Positions 7,883 to 16,082 of a stretch of DNA of 39,125 nt are shown here, piece after piece (the first letter of the stretch is position 1; each line of letters starts with the position of its first letter). This DNA comes from an uncultured Lachnospiraceae bacterium. GTDB taxonomy: Bacteria > Bacillota_A > Clostridia > Lachnospirales > Lachnospiraceae. The translations under genes were made by a program, and so were the position numbers. Under the pieces are notes generated by a model. The model worked only from the letters and a program-made list of their open reading frames with translations. It searched no databases and was not told where the DNA came from. Location of the stretch: assembly GCA_905207905.1 (NCBI GenBank), contig CAJLNC010000016.1, positions 1 to 39,125 of the forward strand. The letters are read 5' to 3'.

Positions 7883-8620
7883 ATGAAGAGAGTAAAATTG
7901 ATCGTGGCCTATGACGGAACGAATTATTGCGGCTGGCAGGTACAGCCGAATGGCAACACCATTGAAGCAGAGCTAAACCGTCATCTTTCAGAGCTTTTAG
8001 GTGAGGAGATTAAGGTTACCGGAGCCAGCCGGACGGATGCAGGAGTTCATGCTATGGGAAATGTGGCTGTATTCGATACCAGTGCCAGAATGCCGGCAGA
8101 GAAGATCTCCTATGCCATGAACACCAGACTGCCTTCCGATATCCGAATTCAGGGATCTGAGGAGGTGGCTCCTGATTTTCATCCCCGTTTTTGTGAAACC
8201 AGAAAGACTTATGAATACCGGATTTGCAACCGACGGTTTGCCAATCCCTGCGAGCGGCTGTATTCCCTGTTTTATTACTGGGATTTGGATGAAAAACGGA
8301 TGCAGCAGGCAGGCAATTACCTTATAGGCACCCATGATTTTACCAGTTTCTGTACGAACCGGCCGGAGATTCCTAATCGGATCCGTACAATTGAGACATT
8401 GGATGTGATGCGGGCGGGAGAGATGATCACAGTGCGGATTTGTGGAAACGGTTTTCTCTACAATATGGTGAGAATCATTGTAGGAACACTGCTACGTGTA
8501 GGAAGCGGCCAGATGGAGCCGGAGGAGATCCCCAAAATCTTGGAAGCAAAGGATCGGGGACTGGCAGGAGAAACCGCCAGACCGGAAGGGCTGATGCTCA
8601 AACAGATTGAGTATCTGTAG
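7883..8620 (+). CDS. truA: tRNA pseudouridine(38-40) synthase TruA
   Basis: 245 residues. It converts uridines 38-40 of the tRNA anticodon stem-loop to pseudouridine. The catalytic aspartate lies in GASRTDAGVHAMGNVAVFD, and the conserved blocks KTYEYRICN, GTHDFTSFC and GNGFLYNMVRIIVGTLL follow. A GGAGAAA site precedes the ATG. Linkage of truA to the ecf module is common in Firmicutes, so its place here is ordinary. Confidence 0.96.
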   Translation: MKRVKLIVAYDGTNYCGWQVQPNGNTIEAELNRHLSELLGEEIKVTGASRTDAGVHAMGNVAVFDTSARMPAEKISYAMNTRLPSDIRIQGSEEVAPDFHPRFCETRKTYEYRICNRRFANPCERLYSLFYYWDLDEKRMQQAGNYLIGTHDFTSFCTNRPEIPNRIRTIETLDVMRAGEMITVRICGNGFLYNMVRIIVGTLLRVGSGQMEPEEIPKILEAKDRGLAGETARPEGLMLKQIEYL

Positions 8621-8670
8621 CGCCAATGCAGGGAAAGCGCCAGACTGCAATCGCGCTGTATTTAGCAGGA

Positions 8671-8698
8671 TTAAATTTCACGGCGGAGTGGAATTTAA
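8671..8698 (+). terminator. Possible weak terminator after truA
   Basis: TTAAATTTCAC (8671-8681), loop GGCGGA, GTGGAATTTAA (8688-8698): an 11-bp stem with one G-U pair. The tail ATTTGC is poor in T, so this may be only partly effective. Confidence 0.4.
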
Positions 8699-8760
8699 AT
8701 TTGCAATGGAGAATGTATTTGATAGCTGTATGAAAAGTTGTATGAAAAAAGAAAAATCAG

Positions 8761-8789
8761 TTGACACACATGGCAATCTATATTATAAT
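8761..8789 (+). promoter_or_regulatory. rplM: Consensus sigma-A promoter for rplM-rpsI
   Basis: A perfect TTGACA (8761-8766), a 17-base spacer and a perfect TATAAT (8784-8789). The 25 bases upstream are A-rich (GTATGAAAAAAGAAAAATC), as in an UP element that binds the alpha C-terminal domain. This is the strongest promoter seen in the window. Confidence 0.93.
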
Positions 8790-8795
8790 GATTCA

Positions 8796-8927
8796 ATGTG
8801 ACCAAGTATGTAAATGTTCCAGCCAAAGCCCCGGTAAGAACATTTTACCATAAAAATGTCGGGAGGACGGAAATAAGCCTCTGCCAGCCCGAGCCGAAGT
8901 TCTATCAAGATTTAAGGAGGAAAACCA
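8796..8927 (+). promoter_or_regulatory. Structured leader of rplM, candidate L13 leader
   Basis: The 5' untranslated region of about 130 bases has a perfect 8-bp stem, AAATGTTC/GAACATTT (8812-8819 with 8838-8845), and a G-rich segment (CGGGAGGACGG) that can pair with AGCCTC and CAGCCCG downstream. Firmicutes are known to carry an L13 leader in which the ribosomal protein represses its own mRNA; this fits in position and size, but I cannot verify a covariance match. The 8621-8760 stretch before it holds only the weak hairpin after truA. Confidence 0.55.
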
Positions 8928-9356
8928 ATGAAAACCTATATGGCTAGTCCGTCAACGATTGAAAGAAAGTGGTATGTAGTTGATGCAGAAGGACTTACCC
9001 TTGGACGTCTTGCATCTGAAGTTGCAAAGATTTTAAGAGGAAAAAATAAACCCACCTTCACTCCCCACATTGATACCGGTGATTATGTAATCATCGTAAA
9101 TGCTGAGAAGGTAAAAGTAACCGGTAAAAAGTTAGATCAGAAGATTTATTACCATCATTCTGAATACGTAGGCGGAATGAAAGAGACCACTCTGCGTGAG
9201 ATGATGGCTAAGAAACCGGAAAAAGTAGTAGAGCTGGCAGTAAAAGGCATGCTTCCTAAGGGACCCCTGGGCAGAGAGATGTACAAAAAACTCTTTGTAT
9301 ACGCAGGTCCGGAGCATAACCATCAGGCACAGAAGCCGGAAACACTGACATTCTAA
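8928..9356 (+). CDS. rplM: 50S ribosomal protein L13
   Basis: 142 residues, the usual length. L13 is an early-assembly 50S protein. The N-terminal motif [20 protein letters not shown], the central [18 protein letters not shown] and [22 protein letters not shown] are all conserved. AAGGAGG precedes the ATG by about 8 bases. It is co-transcribed with rpsI from the promoter at 8761-8789. Confidence 0.97.
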   Translation: MKTYMASPSTIERKWYVVDAEGLTLGRLASEVAKILRGKNKPTFTPHIDTGDYVIIVNAEKVKVTGKKLDQKIYYHHSEYVGGMKETTLREMMAKKPEKVVELAVKGMLPKGPLGREMYKKLFVYAGPEHNHQAQKPETLTF

Positions 9357-9373
9357 GAGGGAGGTAAAGAACA

Positions 9374-9766
9374 TTGGCTACAGAAAAATTCTACGGAACA
9401 GGAAGAAGAAAAAAATCTATTGCACGTGTTTACTTAGTACCTGGTACTGGTAAGATCACCATTAATAAAAGAGATATCGACGAATACTTCGGTCTGGAGA
9501 CCCTGAAGCTGATCGTACGTCAGCCCCTGGTTGCTACTGAGAACGTTGATAAGTTTGACGTATTGGTAAATGTGAAGGGCGGCGGTACTACCGGTCAGGC
9601 TGGTGCTATTCGTCACGGCATTTCCAGAGCACTGCTGCAGGCAGATGCTGAGTACAGACCTACTCTGAAGAGTGCTGGTTTCCTGACACGTGACCCGAGA
9701 ATGAAAGAGCGTAAGAAATACGGTCTCAAGGCAGCTCGTCGCGCTCCGCAGTTCAGCAAGAGATAA
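9374..9766 (+). CDS. rpsI: 30S ribosomal protein S9
   Basis: 130 residues. S9 reaches into the P-site tRNA anticodon with its C-terminal tail, here RRAPQFSKR, the universal ending. The N-terminus [20 protein letters not shown] and the RQPLVAT and [19 protein letters not shown] blocks are conserved. The start is TTG at 9374, preceded by GAGGGAGG, 17 bases after the rplM stop. Confidence 0.97.
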   Translation: MATEKFYGTGRRKKSIARVYLVPGTGKITINKRDIDEYFGLETLKLIVRQPLVATENVDKFDVLVNVKGGGTTGQAGAIRHGISRALLQADAEYRPTLKSAGFLTRDPRMKERKKYGLKAARRAPQFSKR

Positions 9767-9809
9767 GCTCTCTGTTGCAGAACAGACAATTTCAAACAGC
9801 ATTTTTACA

Positions 9810-9842
9810 ACTCCTCAGGACTTCGGTTCTGGGGAGTTTTTT
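9810..9842 (+). terminator. Intrinsic terminator of rplM-rpsI
   Basis: A 12-bp stem, ACTCCTCAGGAC (9810-9821) with GTTCTGGGGAGT (9826-9837), is closed by a UUCG tetraloop and followed by a T6 tract. No comparable T-tract exists on the other strand, so it acts in the + direction. Confidence 0.95.
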
Positions 9843-9843
9843 A

Positions 9844-9870
9844 TTTCATAGGAAGGAATTTCCTATGAAA
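9844..9870 (-). repeat. Dispersed palindrome, copy 2
   Basis: TTTCATAGGAA (9844-9854) and TTCCTATGAAA (9860-9870) form a perfect 11-bp stem with a five-base loop. Read on the - strand, the palindrome and its tail (AAATAAAAAA) match copy 3 at nearly every position. It overlaps the last codons and the TAG stop of the binding-protein gene and directly abuts the rpsI terminator. Confidence 0.88.
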
Positions 9871-10927
9871 CCAGAAAAAAGTTCTCATCCGGCAGCTCCT
9901 CCAGATAACCAAGATCCACGGACCACTGAAGTACGGACAGAGCCGCCTCCTGATCCATCTCCCAGTGGAAATCCGTTCTGGTTCTGGCCTGTTCAATTAC
10001 GCCTGCATCCAACTGCAAAATATTCCCCAAAAGCTCATTGGCCCCCGGATCCTCATTCAAATAATCCGTAGTCTTTTTGTGGATCTCCAGGAACTGCTCC
10101 AGCGCTTCTCCATGGTTTTCTATAAATTCTCCGGAAGCAATCACCACATTCCCGGGATAAAAGCTGTCGGCTCCATTTTCTTCCTTCCACACAGGAGCTG
10201 CGTCATAGAGCACCTTGATCTCCTCCCCATACTCTGCCTCTGCCTGGGACGCATACGGTTCCCAGGTGATCATCGCGTCCACCTCCTTGGTCGCCATAAG
10301 GGCTGTGGACATATCCGCCGGCTTCATACCGGAAATCAGCAGCACGTCCATATCCGGATTCAGTCCTGCCTTCTTTAAAATCTCGTCTCTTAACAGCGCA
10401 TCGGTCACCGTGGCCACACTGGGGGAGGCAATCATCCTGCCCTTTAAATCTTCCAGAGTTTCGATTCCTGTGTCCGCCCTGGTCATAAGAACATGGCCGC
10501 CTCCGTTGGTGCCGGCCACCACTTTCATGTCCACTCCTTTGGTATACCAAGTGGCTGCCGGAGCAATCCCCACCAGAGCCACGTCCAGTTCCCCGGCTGC
10601 AAAAGCCTCCATGATGGCTGCGCCGTCAGAAAACTCCGACACCGTAAGCTCCATACCTGCCTCTTCATAGTAGCCCAGTTCCTGAGCCGCAAAGGGAGCC
10701 GCCGTTCCCAAAGCCAGCAAAGAGCCCACCCGGACAGTGGCGTCCTCCTCGGCAAATGCAGCTGTTCCAAAAGCCGCTGCCGCCATCAGGCCGCAAAGAG
10801 TTCCAGTCAGAGCTCTTTGCCAATTTTTCCTGTATCTGCTCCCACGTTCCGTTTTTCTGCACCCTGCCGCATTGTTCATCCCGTTTTCTCTATTGTTTTC
10901 TCTATTGTCTTCTCTATTGTTCTGCAT
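9863..10927 (-). CDS. Secreted ABC-type substrate-binding protein, SsuA/NMT1-THI5-like
   Basis: About 354 residues. After a charged N-terminus and a hydrophobic stretch (RALTGTLCGLMAAAAFGTAAFA) the mature protein begins EEDATVRVGSLLALGTAAPF. GYYEEAGMELTVSEFSDGAAIMEAFAAGELDVALVGIAPA and VDAMITWEPYASQAE are typical of binding proteins for sulfonates, nitrate or thiamine precursors. No lipobox cysteine follows the signal, so the usual lipid anchor of Gram-positive binding proteins is missing. I chose ATG 10925-10927 because GGAGAAGGA precedes it; an in-frame ATG at 10951 lacks such a site. It is the last gene of its operon; the ligand cannot be read from sequence. Confidence 0.85.
   Translation of the reverse strand: MQNNREDNRENNRENGMNNAAGCRKTERGSRYRKNWQRALTGTLCGLMAAAAFGTAAFAEEDATVRVGSLLALGTAAPFAAQELGYYEEAGMELTVSEFSDGAAIMEAFAAGELDVALVGIAPAATWYTKGVDMKVVAGTNGGGHVLMTRADTGIETLEDLKGRMIASPSVATVTDALLRDEILKKAGLNPDMDVLLISGMKPADMSTALMATKEVDAMITWEPYASQAEAEYGEEIKVLYDAAPVWKEENGADSFYPGNVVIASGEFIENHGEALEQFLEIHKKTTDYLNEDPGANELLGNILQLDAGVIEQARTRTDFHWEMDQEAALSVLQWSVDLGYLEELPDENFFLVS
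10887..10922 (-). repeat. Three 12-bp tandem units at the start of the binding-protein gene
   Basis: TCTCTATTGTTT, TCTCTATTGTCT and TCTCTATTGTTC lie in tandem on the + strand. On the coding strand they encode Asn/Arg/Glu repeats (period four residues) before the signal peptide. The 12-bp period keeps the reading frame if copies are gained or lost. Confidence 0.85.
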
Positions 10928-11083
10928 TTCCTTCTCCACTTCTTTCCCCATATTGTGTTGTCTTTCTGCACCGCTTTTGCATTTTATCTTCCCGCCTTAG
11001 CTCTGCCTCTCATCTACTTTTCAGCGCTTTCCTCCGCCGTCTGTATCCGGCTTTGATGTTTTTCTGTCCTATGCCCAAAAGGC

Positions 11084-12706
11084 TTATTTATCCTTCTTTT
11101 GTCTGTTATACACTTCCACCAGCTTCAGCCGCTGAATTTTCCCGTTGCCGCCCTGAGGGAGGTGTGATACAAAAAACACCTCCCGCGGCACCTTATACCC
11201 GGCCAGCTGTTTTTCACACCAGCTTTTTACCTCCTGCTCCGTCAGAGTTTCTCCCTCTTTCAGCTTCAAAAAGCAGACTACCTCTTCACCGTAAACCGGA
11301 TCCGGCACGCCCACCGCTGCCGCCAGCTCCACCTGCGGGATCTGGTACAGCACTTCATCCACTTCAAGAGGAGAAAATTTCTCTCCTGCCCGGTTGATCA
11401 GCTCCTTGATTCTTCCGTTCAGGAACAGATACCCTTCCGAATCCAAATATCCCACATCTCCGGAGTGGAACCATCCCTCTGTGAAAGATTTTTGGTTCTC
11501 CTGTTCCTTATGATAATAGCCGCAGGTCACATTCTCTCCCTTGATCCATACCTCTCCGGAGACTCCTGCCGGTACTTCCTGTCCCTTTCCATCCACTATT
11601 TTAATCCGGTTCCCATAGGCCAGCCCTACGGAGTTGGTTTTATGGACTGCCGGAGGCAGCGGATTGCTGGTAATCTGCGCACAGCCCTCTGTGATGCCGT
11701 AAGATTCGATCACCGGAACCTGACAAAGCTGTTCAAATTCCCGAAGCACTGCGCCGGGAAGGGCTGATGAGGCAGATCTGGCAAACCGAAGGCTGGAATG
11801 GCGTCCATACTCCGGAATTCCTCTTGCCAGAAGATGGGAATACATGGTCGGCACTCCGCTGAACCAAGTAATCTCATACGCTTCCACATACTGCCAAAAC
11901 CTGCTGACGGAAAATTTTCCTCCGATCACAATCTTCTGCCCGGAAACCAGGGGCGTCAGAAGGGTGATCACCAGCCCGTTAATATGAAACCAGGGCAGCA
12001 CGCACAGCACCCGATCCCTGCCGGTAAGAGCATGGGCCTCTATAATATCCCTGGTCTTTGCCATCAGATTGTCAAAGCTTAGGATCACGCCCTTAGGATG
12101 GCCGGTAGTCCCGGAGGTATACAAAAGCATGGCGGTTCCTTCCGGTAGATCGTTCAGGGAAGTCTGTTCAAATGGAAGGTAATCCTCAACCAGTTCCTGA
12201 CTGCTTTCGCCTGTTTTCCTAAGCAGGCAGTCTCCTGCCTGCCGATCATCCCCTTCTGCCATTTCCAAAAGACGCGCGCACTCCTGCCAACCGTCTCCCT
12301 CTATTGCCTTCAAAGATCGCTCTCCGCTCCTCTGGCCAGCTTTTTTTGCCGTCTCCGGAAGCCGCTCCCGATAGCGCTCCTCTGCCAGGATTCCCACCGC
12401 CCCGGTATCCTCGATCAAGTAGGATATCTCCTGGGTTTTCAGATTCGTATTCACCGGCACCACAATTCCGTGGCAGAAGGTCACTGCAAAAAAATTCACC
12501 GCAAATTGAAAACTGTTATCCATCAACAAAAGAACCCGGTTCCCCGGATTCACGCCTGCGCTGCGAAGAGCCTCCCCCTTCTTTCGCACTGCCTGATAAA
12601 ACTCCCTGTATGTCATAGAACCGCCGTTCCTTGCATCAAAGAAAAATGTTTCTCCGCCTTTTTCCCTGGACAACTGCTCCAGCAATTCTTCAAATCTGTT
12701 TTTCAT
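11084..12706 (-). CDS. Class I adenylate-forming enzyme, acyl-CoA synthetase-like
   Basis: 540 residues. This family activates a carboxylate with ATP to an acyl-adenylate and usually transfers it to CoA. The P-loop motif is MLLYTSGTTGHPKGVILS; further blocks are VLPWFHINGL, ESYGITEGCAQ, GWFHSGDVGYLDSEGYLFLNGR and, at the C-terminus, GNGKIQRLKL, where the lysine is catalytic for adenylation. A poorly conserved insertion (about residues 125-185) precedes the P-loop. It overlaps the ABC ATPase gene by four bases (ATGA), so it is translationally coupled. The substrate is unknown; a link to the ABC system (activation of an imported acid) is inference. Confidence 0.88.
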   Translation of the reverse strand: MKNRFEELLEQLSREKGGETFFFDARNGGSMTYREFYQAVRKKGEALRSAGVNPGNRVLLLMDNSFQFAVNFFAVTFCHGIVVPVNTNLKTQEISYLIEDTGAVGILAEERYRERLPETAKKAGQRSGERSLKAIEGDGWQECARLLEMAEGDDRQAGDCLLRKTGESSQELVEDYLPFEQTSLNDLPEGTAMLLYTSGTTGHPKGVILSFDNLMAKTRDIIEAHALTGRDRVLCVLPWFHINGLVITLLTPLVSGQKIVIGGKFSVSRFWQYVEAYEITWFSGVPTMYSHLLARGIPEYGRHSSLRFARSASSALPGAVLREFEQLCQVPVIESYGITEGCAQITSNPLPPAVHKTNSVGLAYGNRIKIVDGKGQEVPAGVSGEVWIKGENVTCGYYHKEQENQKSFTEGWFHSGDVGYLDSEGYLFLNGRIKELINRAGEKFSPLEVDEVLYQIPQVELAAAVGVPDPVYGEEVVCFLKLKEGETLTEQEVKSWCEKQLAGYKVPREVFFVSHLPQGGNGKIQRLKLVEVYNRQKKDK

Positions 12707-13455
12707 CTCTGATTCCCCCTTCCCAATTCCAGCACCCGATTCCGGATCGCCAGAAACTCCGGGCTGGTGCGCTTTCTGGGTCTCGGCAGATCCACAGAGA
12801 TCACTTCTTTTACCTGCGCCGGGGTCCCGGAAAACACTACGATCTTATCAGACAGATACACGGCCTCATCGCAGTCATGGGTCACAAACACCGTGGTAAA
12901 ATCCTTGCGCTTACAGATATCCACCAATTCATCCTGAAGCTTCATTCTGGTAAAGGAATCCAGAGCACCAAAGGGTTCATCCATCAGAAGAATCTCCGGA
13001 TTCATCACCAGCGCTCTGGCGATGGAAACCCGCTGCTGCATACCTCCGGAAAGCTGATGGGGATAGGCGTTTTCAAAAGCCTTCAATCCTACCAGCTCCA
13101 TGGCCCACTCCACCTTATTCCGTATGTAATCCCTGTCCTTCTTTTTCACTTTCAGTCCAAGGGCAATATTGTTTTTTACGCTCATCCACGGAAACAGCAC
13201 ATAGTCCTGGAACACCATACAACGGCTGCTCTCCGGCTTTCTCACCGGCACCTGGTCTACCAGAACTTCTCCCTCGTCCGGCTCCAGAAGCCCTGCCAGC
13301 ATCCGCAGCAAAGTGGACTTTCCGCAGCCGGAAGGTCCTACCAGAGAAACAAACTCTTTATCCTGGATTTCCAGGGAAATATCATGGAGAATGGACAGAT
13401 GATCCTCCTGATCATTTTGGGGAAACGATTTTGATACATTTTTGATTTCAATCAT
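12703..13455 (-). CDS. ABC transporter ATP-binding protein, SsuB/TauB-like
   Basis: 250 residues, a single ATPase domain: Walker [10 protein letters not shown] (~41-49), Q-loop [11 protein letters not shown], signature [15 protein letters not shown], Walker [13 protein letters not shown] and switch His in [15 protein letters not shown]. This subfamily energises uptake of sulfonates, taurine, nitrate or pyrimidine precursors together with SsuA/NMT1-type binding proteins like the one at 9863-10927. The permease that should join them is absent from this window. Confidence 0.92.
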   Translation of the reverse strand: MIEIKNVSKSFPQNDQEDHLSILHDISLEIQDKEFVSLVGPSGCGKSTLLRMLAGLLEPDEGEVLVDQVPVRKPESSRCMVFQDYVLFPWMSVKNNIALGLKVKKKDRDYIRNKVEWAMELVGLKAFENAYPHQLSGGMQQRVSIARALVMNPEILLMDEPFGALDSFTRMKLQDELVDICKRKDFTTVFVTHDCDEAVYLSDKIVVFSGTPAQVKEVISVDLPRPRKRTSPEFLAIRNRVLELGRGNQR

Positions 13456-13568
13456 GATTTTATCCTATACGCCTAATTATTTCTTTTTCATTAAGAAAAT
13501 TACTTTTCTTTCTCGATATTATTACGTCATTGTGATGTAATTGTGATGCTCCATCACTTTTACAGAAG

Positions 13569-13638
13569 AAAAACTGCTGCAAAAGGAGAAGGAGACCTGT
13601 GGAAACAGCCCAGTCCCTCTGCCTTTGCAGCAGTTTTT
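13569..13638. terminator. Long bidirectional terminator-like hairpin
   Basis: AAACTGCTGCAAA (13571-13583) is perfectly complementary to TTTGCAGCAGTTT (13624-13636), extendable by two A-T pairs, with a T-tract on either strand. The 40-base loop is partly self-complementary. It lies after the methyltransferase gene and before the ABC ATPase gene on the - strand. Confidence 0.75.
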
Positions 13639-13759
13639 GCTTTCTGTTTATAATTTACAAAATTTATTTTTTCACCGGAAACTTCATCACAATCTTTTAT
13701 AATCCTGCTGCGCCCTGTTATAGCCGCCGGATCTGTGACCGCTCTACGGAGCATTTTTG

Positions 13760-13786
13760 TTTCACAGGAAGAAATTTCCTATGAAA
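13760..13786 (-). repeat. Dispersed palindrome, copy 3
   Basis: On the - strand it reads TTTCATAGGAA, loop ATTTC, TTCCTGTGAAA (one mismatch in the stem), then CAAAAATGCTCCG. That tail is nearly the same as after copy 1. It begins 8 bases downstream of the methyltransferase stop. Confidence 0.85.
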
Positions 13787-13794
13787 GAACCTCC

Positions 13795-14367
13795 CTAAGA
13801 GAGCTTTACCACCAGCGCTGGTATGGGCGGATGATTCGGGCGGTTGTAATACTCTGTCACAAGAACCAGATACTTCTTAGAATCCAGGCTACGAAGCCAC
13901 TGCAGCACTGCATCCCGCTCATCAAATCCGCTGTCTCCTCCGCTGTAGATGCACACACTCAGAACACCTCCCGGTTTCAGCAGGGAGAGACCTGCCTCCA
14001 TAGCCCGAATGGAACTCTCCGGCCTGGTAGCCAGCCTGTGATCGCCTCCCGGCAGATAACCCAGATTAAACAACACAGCGCTTACGCTCTCTTTTGTTCC
14101 ATACTTTTCCAGATGTTCATGACTGTCCAGATGCAGCTCATAATTTACGAACTCCAGGTTATGGAAAAGCCGCTCCCGGGTATGCTCCAATGCCGCCTCC
14201 TGAATATCGAAAGCCAGCACCTGACCGGATGGCCCCACAGCCCGGCACAAAAACTCCGTATCATTTCCGTTCCCCATGGTGGCGTCTATGCACACATCTC
14301 CAGGCTGAATGTGTTCCTGCACCATACGGTGGCACCACTGGGTGATCTGATAATCCTTTTTCTTAAT
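13795..14367 (-). CDS. mnmM: MnmM-like tRNA methyltransferase (YtqB family)
   Basis: A class I SAM-dependent methyltransferase of the YtqB family, members of which methylate the wobble uridine (mnm5s2U34) of tRNA. Motif I is VCIDATMGNGNDTEFL, then VLAFDIQEAALEHTRERL, and the family signature FNLGYLPGGDHRLATRPESS is exact. The first ATG (14325) would cut away about 14 residues that resemble the family's N-terminal helix (KKKDYQITQWCHRMVQEHI before QPGD) and has no ribosome-binding site. An in-frame ATT at 14367-14365 has GGAGG (14381-14377) nine bases upstream, so ATT is the likely start. That start overlaps the hydrogenase stop by five bases. Confidence 0.88.
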   Translation of the reverse strand: MKKKDYQITQWCHRMVQEHIQPGDVCIDATMGNGNDTEFLCRAVGPSGQVLAFDIQEAALEHTRERLFHNLEFVNYELHLDSHEHLEKYGTKESVSAVLFNLGYLPGGDHRLATRPESSIRAMEAGLSLLKPGGVLSVCIYSGGDSGFDERDAVLQWLRSLDSKKYLVLVTEYYNRPNHPPIPALVVKLS

Positions 14368-15886
14368 GTTCTCTCTCCTCCAACAGGGTAAGCTTGTCTT
14401 TGTAATTGCTCTCCATGGAATTTTTCATCTTGGACTTTTTCATGGTCACCACAATCTGCCCCTTGGCCTTAGTGGGGCCCTGCATGGTTCCAGCACCGCC
14501 TACACAGCCGCCCGGGCAAGCCATTCCTTCCAAAAGATAGCCATCATATTTTCCCTTCTGAGCATCCTTCAGCAATTCCTTGCACTCCCGCAACCCTTCT
14601 GCCTTGGCAACCTTCATCTCCCGTTCAGGAGCCATCTCCTGAATACAGTTGACCACAGCGGACGCCACTCCTCCGCTGACTGCAAAGCCCCGGCCATCCG
14701 CAGATGCCTCTGTAAAGGAATCTGTAGCAGCTACCTCTTCAAAATTGATTCCCTTGGCAGTAAACATCCCCATAACCTCCTCAAAGGTCATGACAAAATC
14801 AATATCGCTGCGGATTTCCTTCCGGCTGGCTTCCAGCTTTTTCGCAGAACATGGCCCGATAAATACCACCTTGCATCCCGGATGCTCTTTCTTGATGAGA
14901 CGTCCGGTAAGCACCATGGGCGTCAGCGCCATGGAAATATAGGGAGCCAGATCTGGAAATTCCATCTTGGCCATGGTAGCCCAGGCTGGACAACAGGAGG
15001 TAGCCATAAAGGGCTGCTTTTCCGGAACCTCTGCCAAAAAGTCCTGAGCCTCCTCAATGGTACACAGGTCTGCTCCTACAGCCACTTCCACCACATCTGC
15101 AAATCCCAACTCCTGCATAGCTCCTTTTAATTTTTCAGGTGTCAGTTCCTTGCCAAACTGGCCTACAAAAGCCGGAGCCACGGCTGCATACACCGGAGTT
15201 CCGCTCTTAATGGCATGGATCACCTGGAAGATCTGGCTCTTATCCGAGATGGCTCCAAAGGGACAGTTCACCAGACACATGCCGCAGGATACACACTTAT
15301 CATAGTCGATCTGCGCCCGCCCCAGCTTATCGCTGCTGATGGCGTCCATGCCGCAGGCTGCGGCACAGGGCCGCTCCATCTTCAAAATAGCATGGTAGGG
15401 ACACACATTGGCACATTTACCGCAGTTAATGCATTTGCTCTGATCAATCACAGATTTTCCATTTACAATGGTGATGGCTCCCTTGGGGCAAACCTCTTTA
15501 CAGGGGTTTGCCAGACATCCCTGACAGGCATCTGTCACTTTCATCTCATTATCCGGGCAGGAGTGGCAGGCGAATTTAATAATATTGACCAGGGGCGGAT
15601 CATAATATTTCTCCGCAATGGCGCTCTCTTCAATTCCTTTGGAAACAGGCGCATGCTCCGTCATATCCCTGAGCGGAAGGCCAATGGCCAGGCGCAGACG
15701 CTCTTCTACAATGGCTCTCTCTAAAAACACGCTTTCCCGGTAGCTTCCCACTTCTCCCGGAATAATTTTATAAGGCAGATCGATAATCCTGGAATAATCG
15801 CCTCCCTCAAAGGCCATTCGGGCCACTTCCGTAAAAATTTTCTGCCGTATCTCTACTACGTTGGTGTAAACACCGCGCATGCTCAT
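14363..15886 (-). CDS. Monomeric [FeFe] hydrogenase, group-B-like
   Basis: 507 residues. The N-terminal third carries several cysteine clusters for [4Fe-4S] centres: CHSCPDNE (~107-114), CQGCLANPCKEVCP (~121-134), CINCGKCANVCP (~152-163) and CVSCGMCLVNCP (~198-209). The H-cluster domain follows with L1 TSCCPAW (~296-302), L2 GPCSAKK (~344-350) and L3 EGMACPGGCVGGAGT (~470). The Gly in L2 and GGAGT in L3 suggest group B rather than the prototypical group A. The protein likely exchanges electrons with ferredoxin in the cytoplasm to make or take up H2. Start ATG 15886 follows GGAGGAG. mnmM follows with overlap; the promoter is at 16001-16029. Confidence 0.92.
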   Translation of the reverse strand: MSMRGVYTNVVEIRQKIFTEVARMAFEGGDYSRIIDLPYKIIPGEVGSYRESVFLERAIVEERLRLAIGLPLRDMTEHAPVSKGIEESAIAEKYYDPPLVNIIKFACHSCPDNEMKVTDACQGCLANPCKEVCPKGAITIVNGKSVIDQSKCINCGKCANVCPYHAILKMERPCAAACGMDAISSDKLGRAQIDYDKCVSCGMCLVNCPFGAISDKSQIFQVIHAIKSGTPVYAAVAPAFVGQFGKELTPEKLKGAMQELGFADVVEVAVGADLCTIEEAQDFLAEVPEKQPFMATSCCPAWATMAKMEFPDLAPYISMALTPMVLTGRLIKKEHPGCKVVFIGPCSAKKLEASRKEIRSDIDFVMTFEEVMGMFTAKGINFEEVAATDSFTEASADGRGFAVSGGVASAVVNCIQEMAPEREMKVAKAEGLRECKELLKDAQKGKYDGYLLEGMACPGGCVGGAGTMQGPTKAKGQIVVTMKKSKMKNSMESNYKDKLTLLEEREH

Positions 15887-16000
15887 ATATGTTTCTCCTC
15901 CTGTTGACTGTCTTCTTTTCCATGAGATACCAATTCTGGATCACCGTTGCCTCTGGCTGTCTGTTTCCCAGCCTGATATTCTCACTCAGCTTCTGAAAAT

Positions 16001-16029
16001 ATTATAACTGGAATTTTTCAGCGCTTCAA
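16001..16029 (-). promoter_or_regulatory. Sigma-A promoter for the hydrogenase-mnmM unit
   Basis: On the - strand, TTGAAG (16029-16024), a 17-base spacer and a perfect TATAAT (16006-16001), about 115 bases before the hydrogenase ATG. Confidence 0.8.
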
Positions 16030-16082
16030 GCAAAAAACATTGCCAGGCCTGTATTTTATAGGAAACAAAAACGCTCATATCC

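Larger units (their letters stand above)
13456..13794. other. Non-coding region between the ABC ATPase and methyltransferase genes
   Basis: Holds palindrome copy 3 (13760-13786), a long hairpin (13569-13638) and, nearer the ATPase gene, two direct copies of ATCACAAT on the - strand (about 13528-13551) in an AT-rich stretch that may form an operator. I found no clear -35/-10 pair for the ABC operon. The stretch encodes no recognisable protein. Confidence 0.6.

Noticed and set aside
13560..13754. A 64-codon - strand frame downstream of the methyltransferase gene
   Set aside because: It spans the long terminator-like hairpin, lacks a ribosome-binding site and has no recognisable features.
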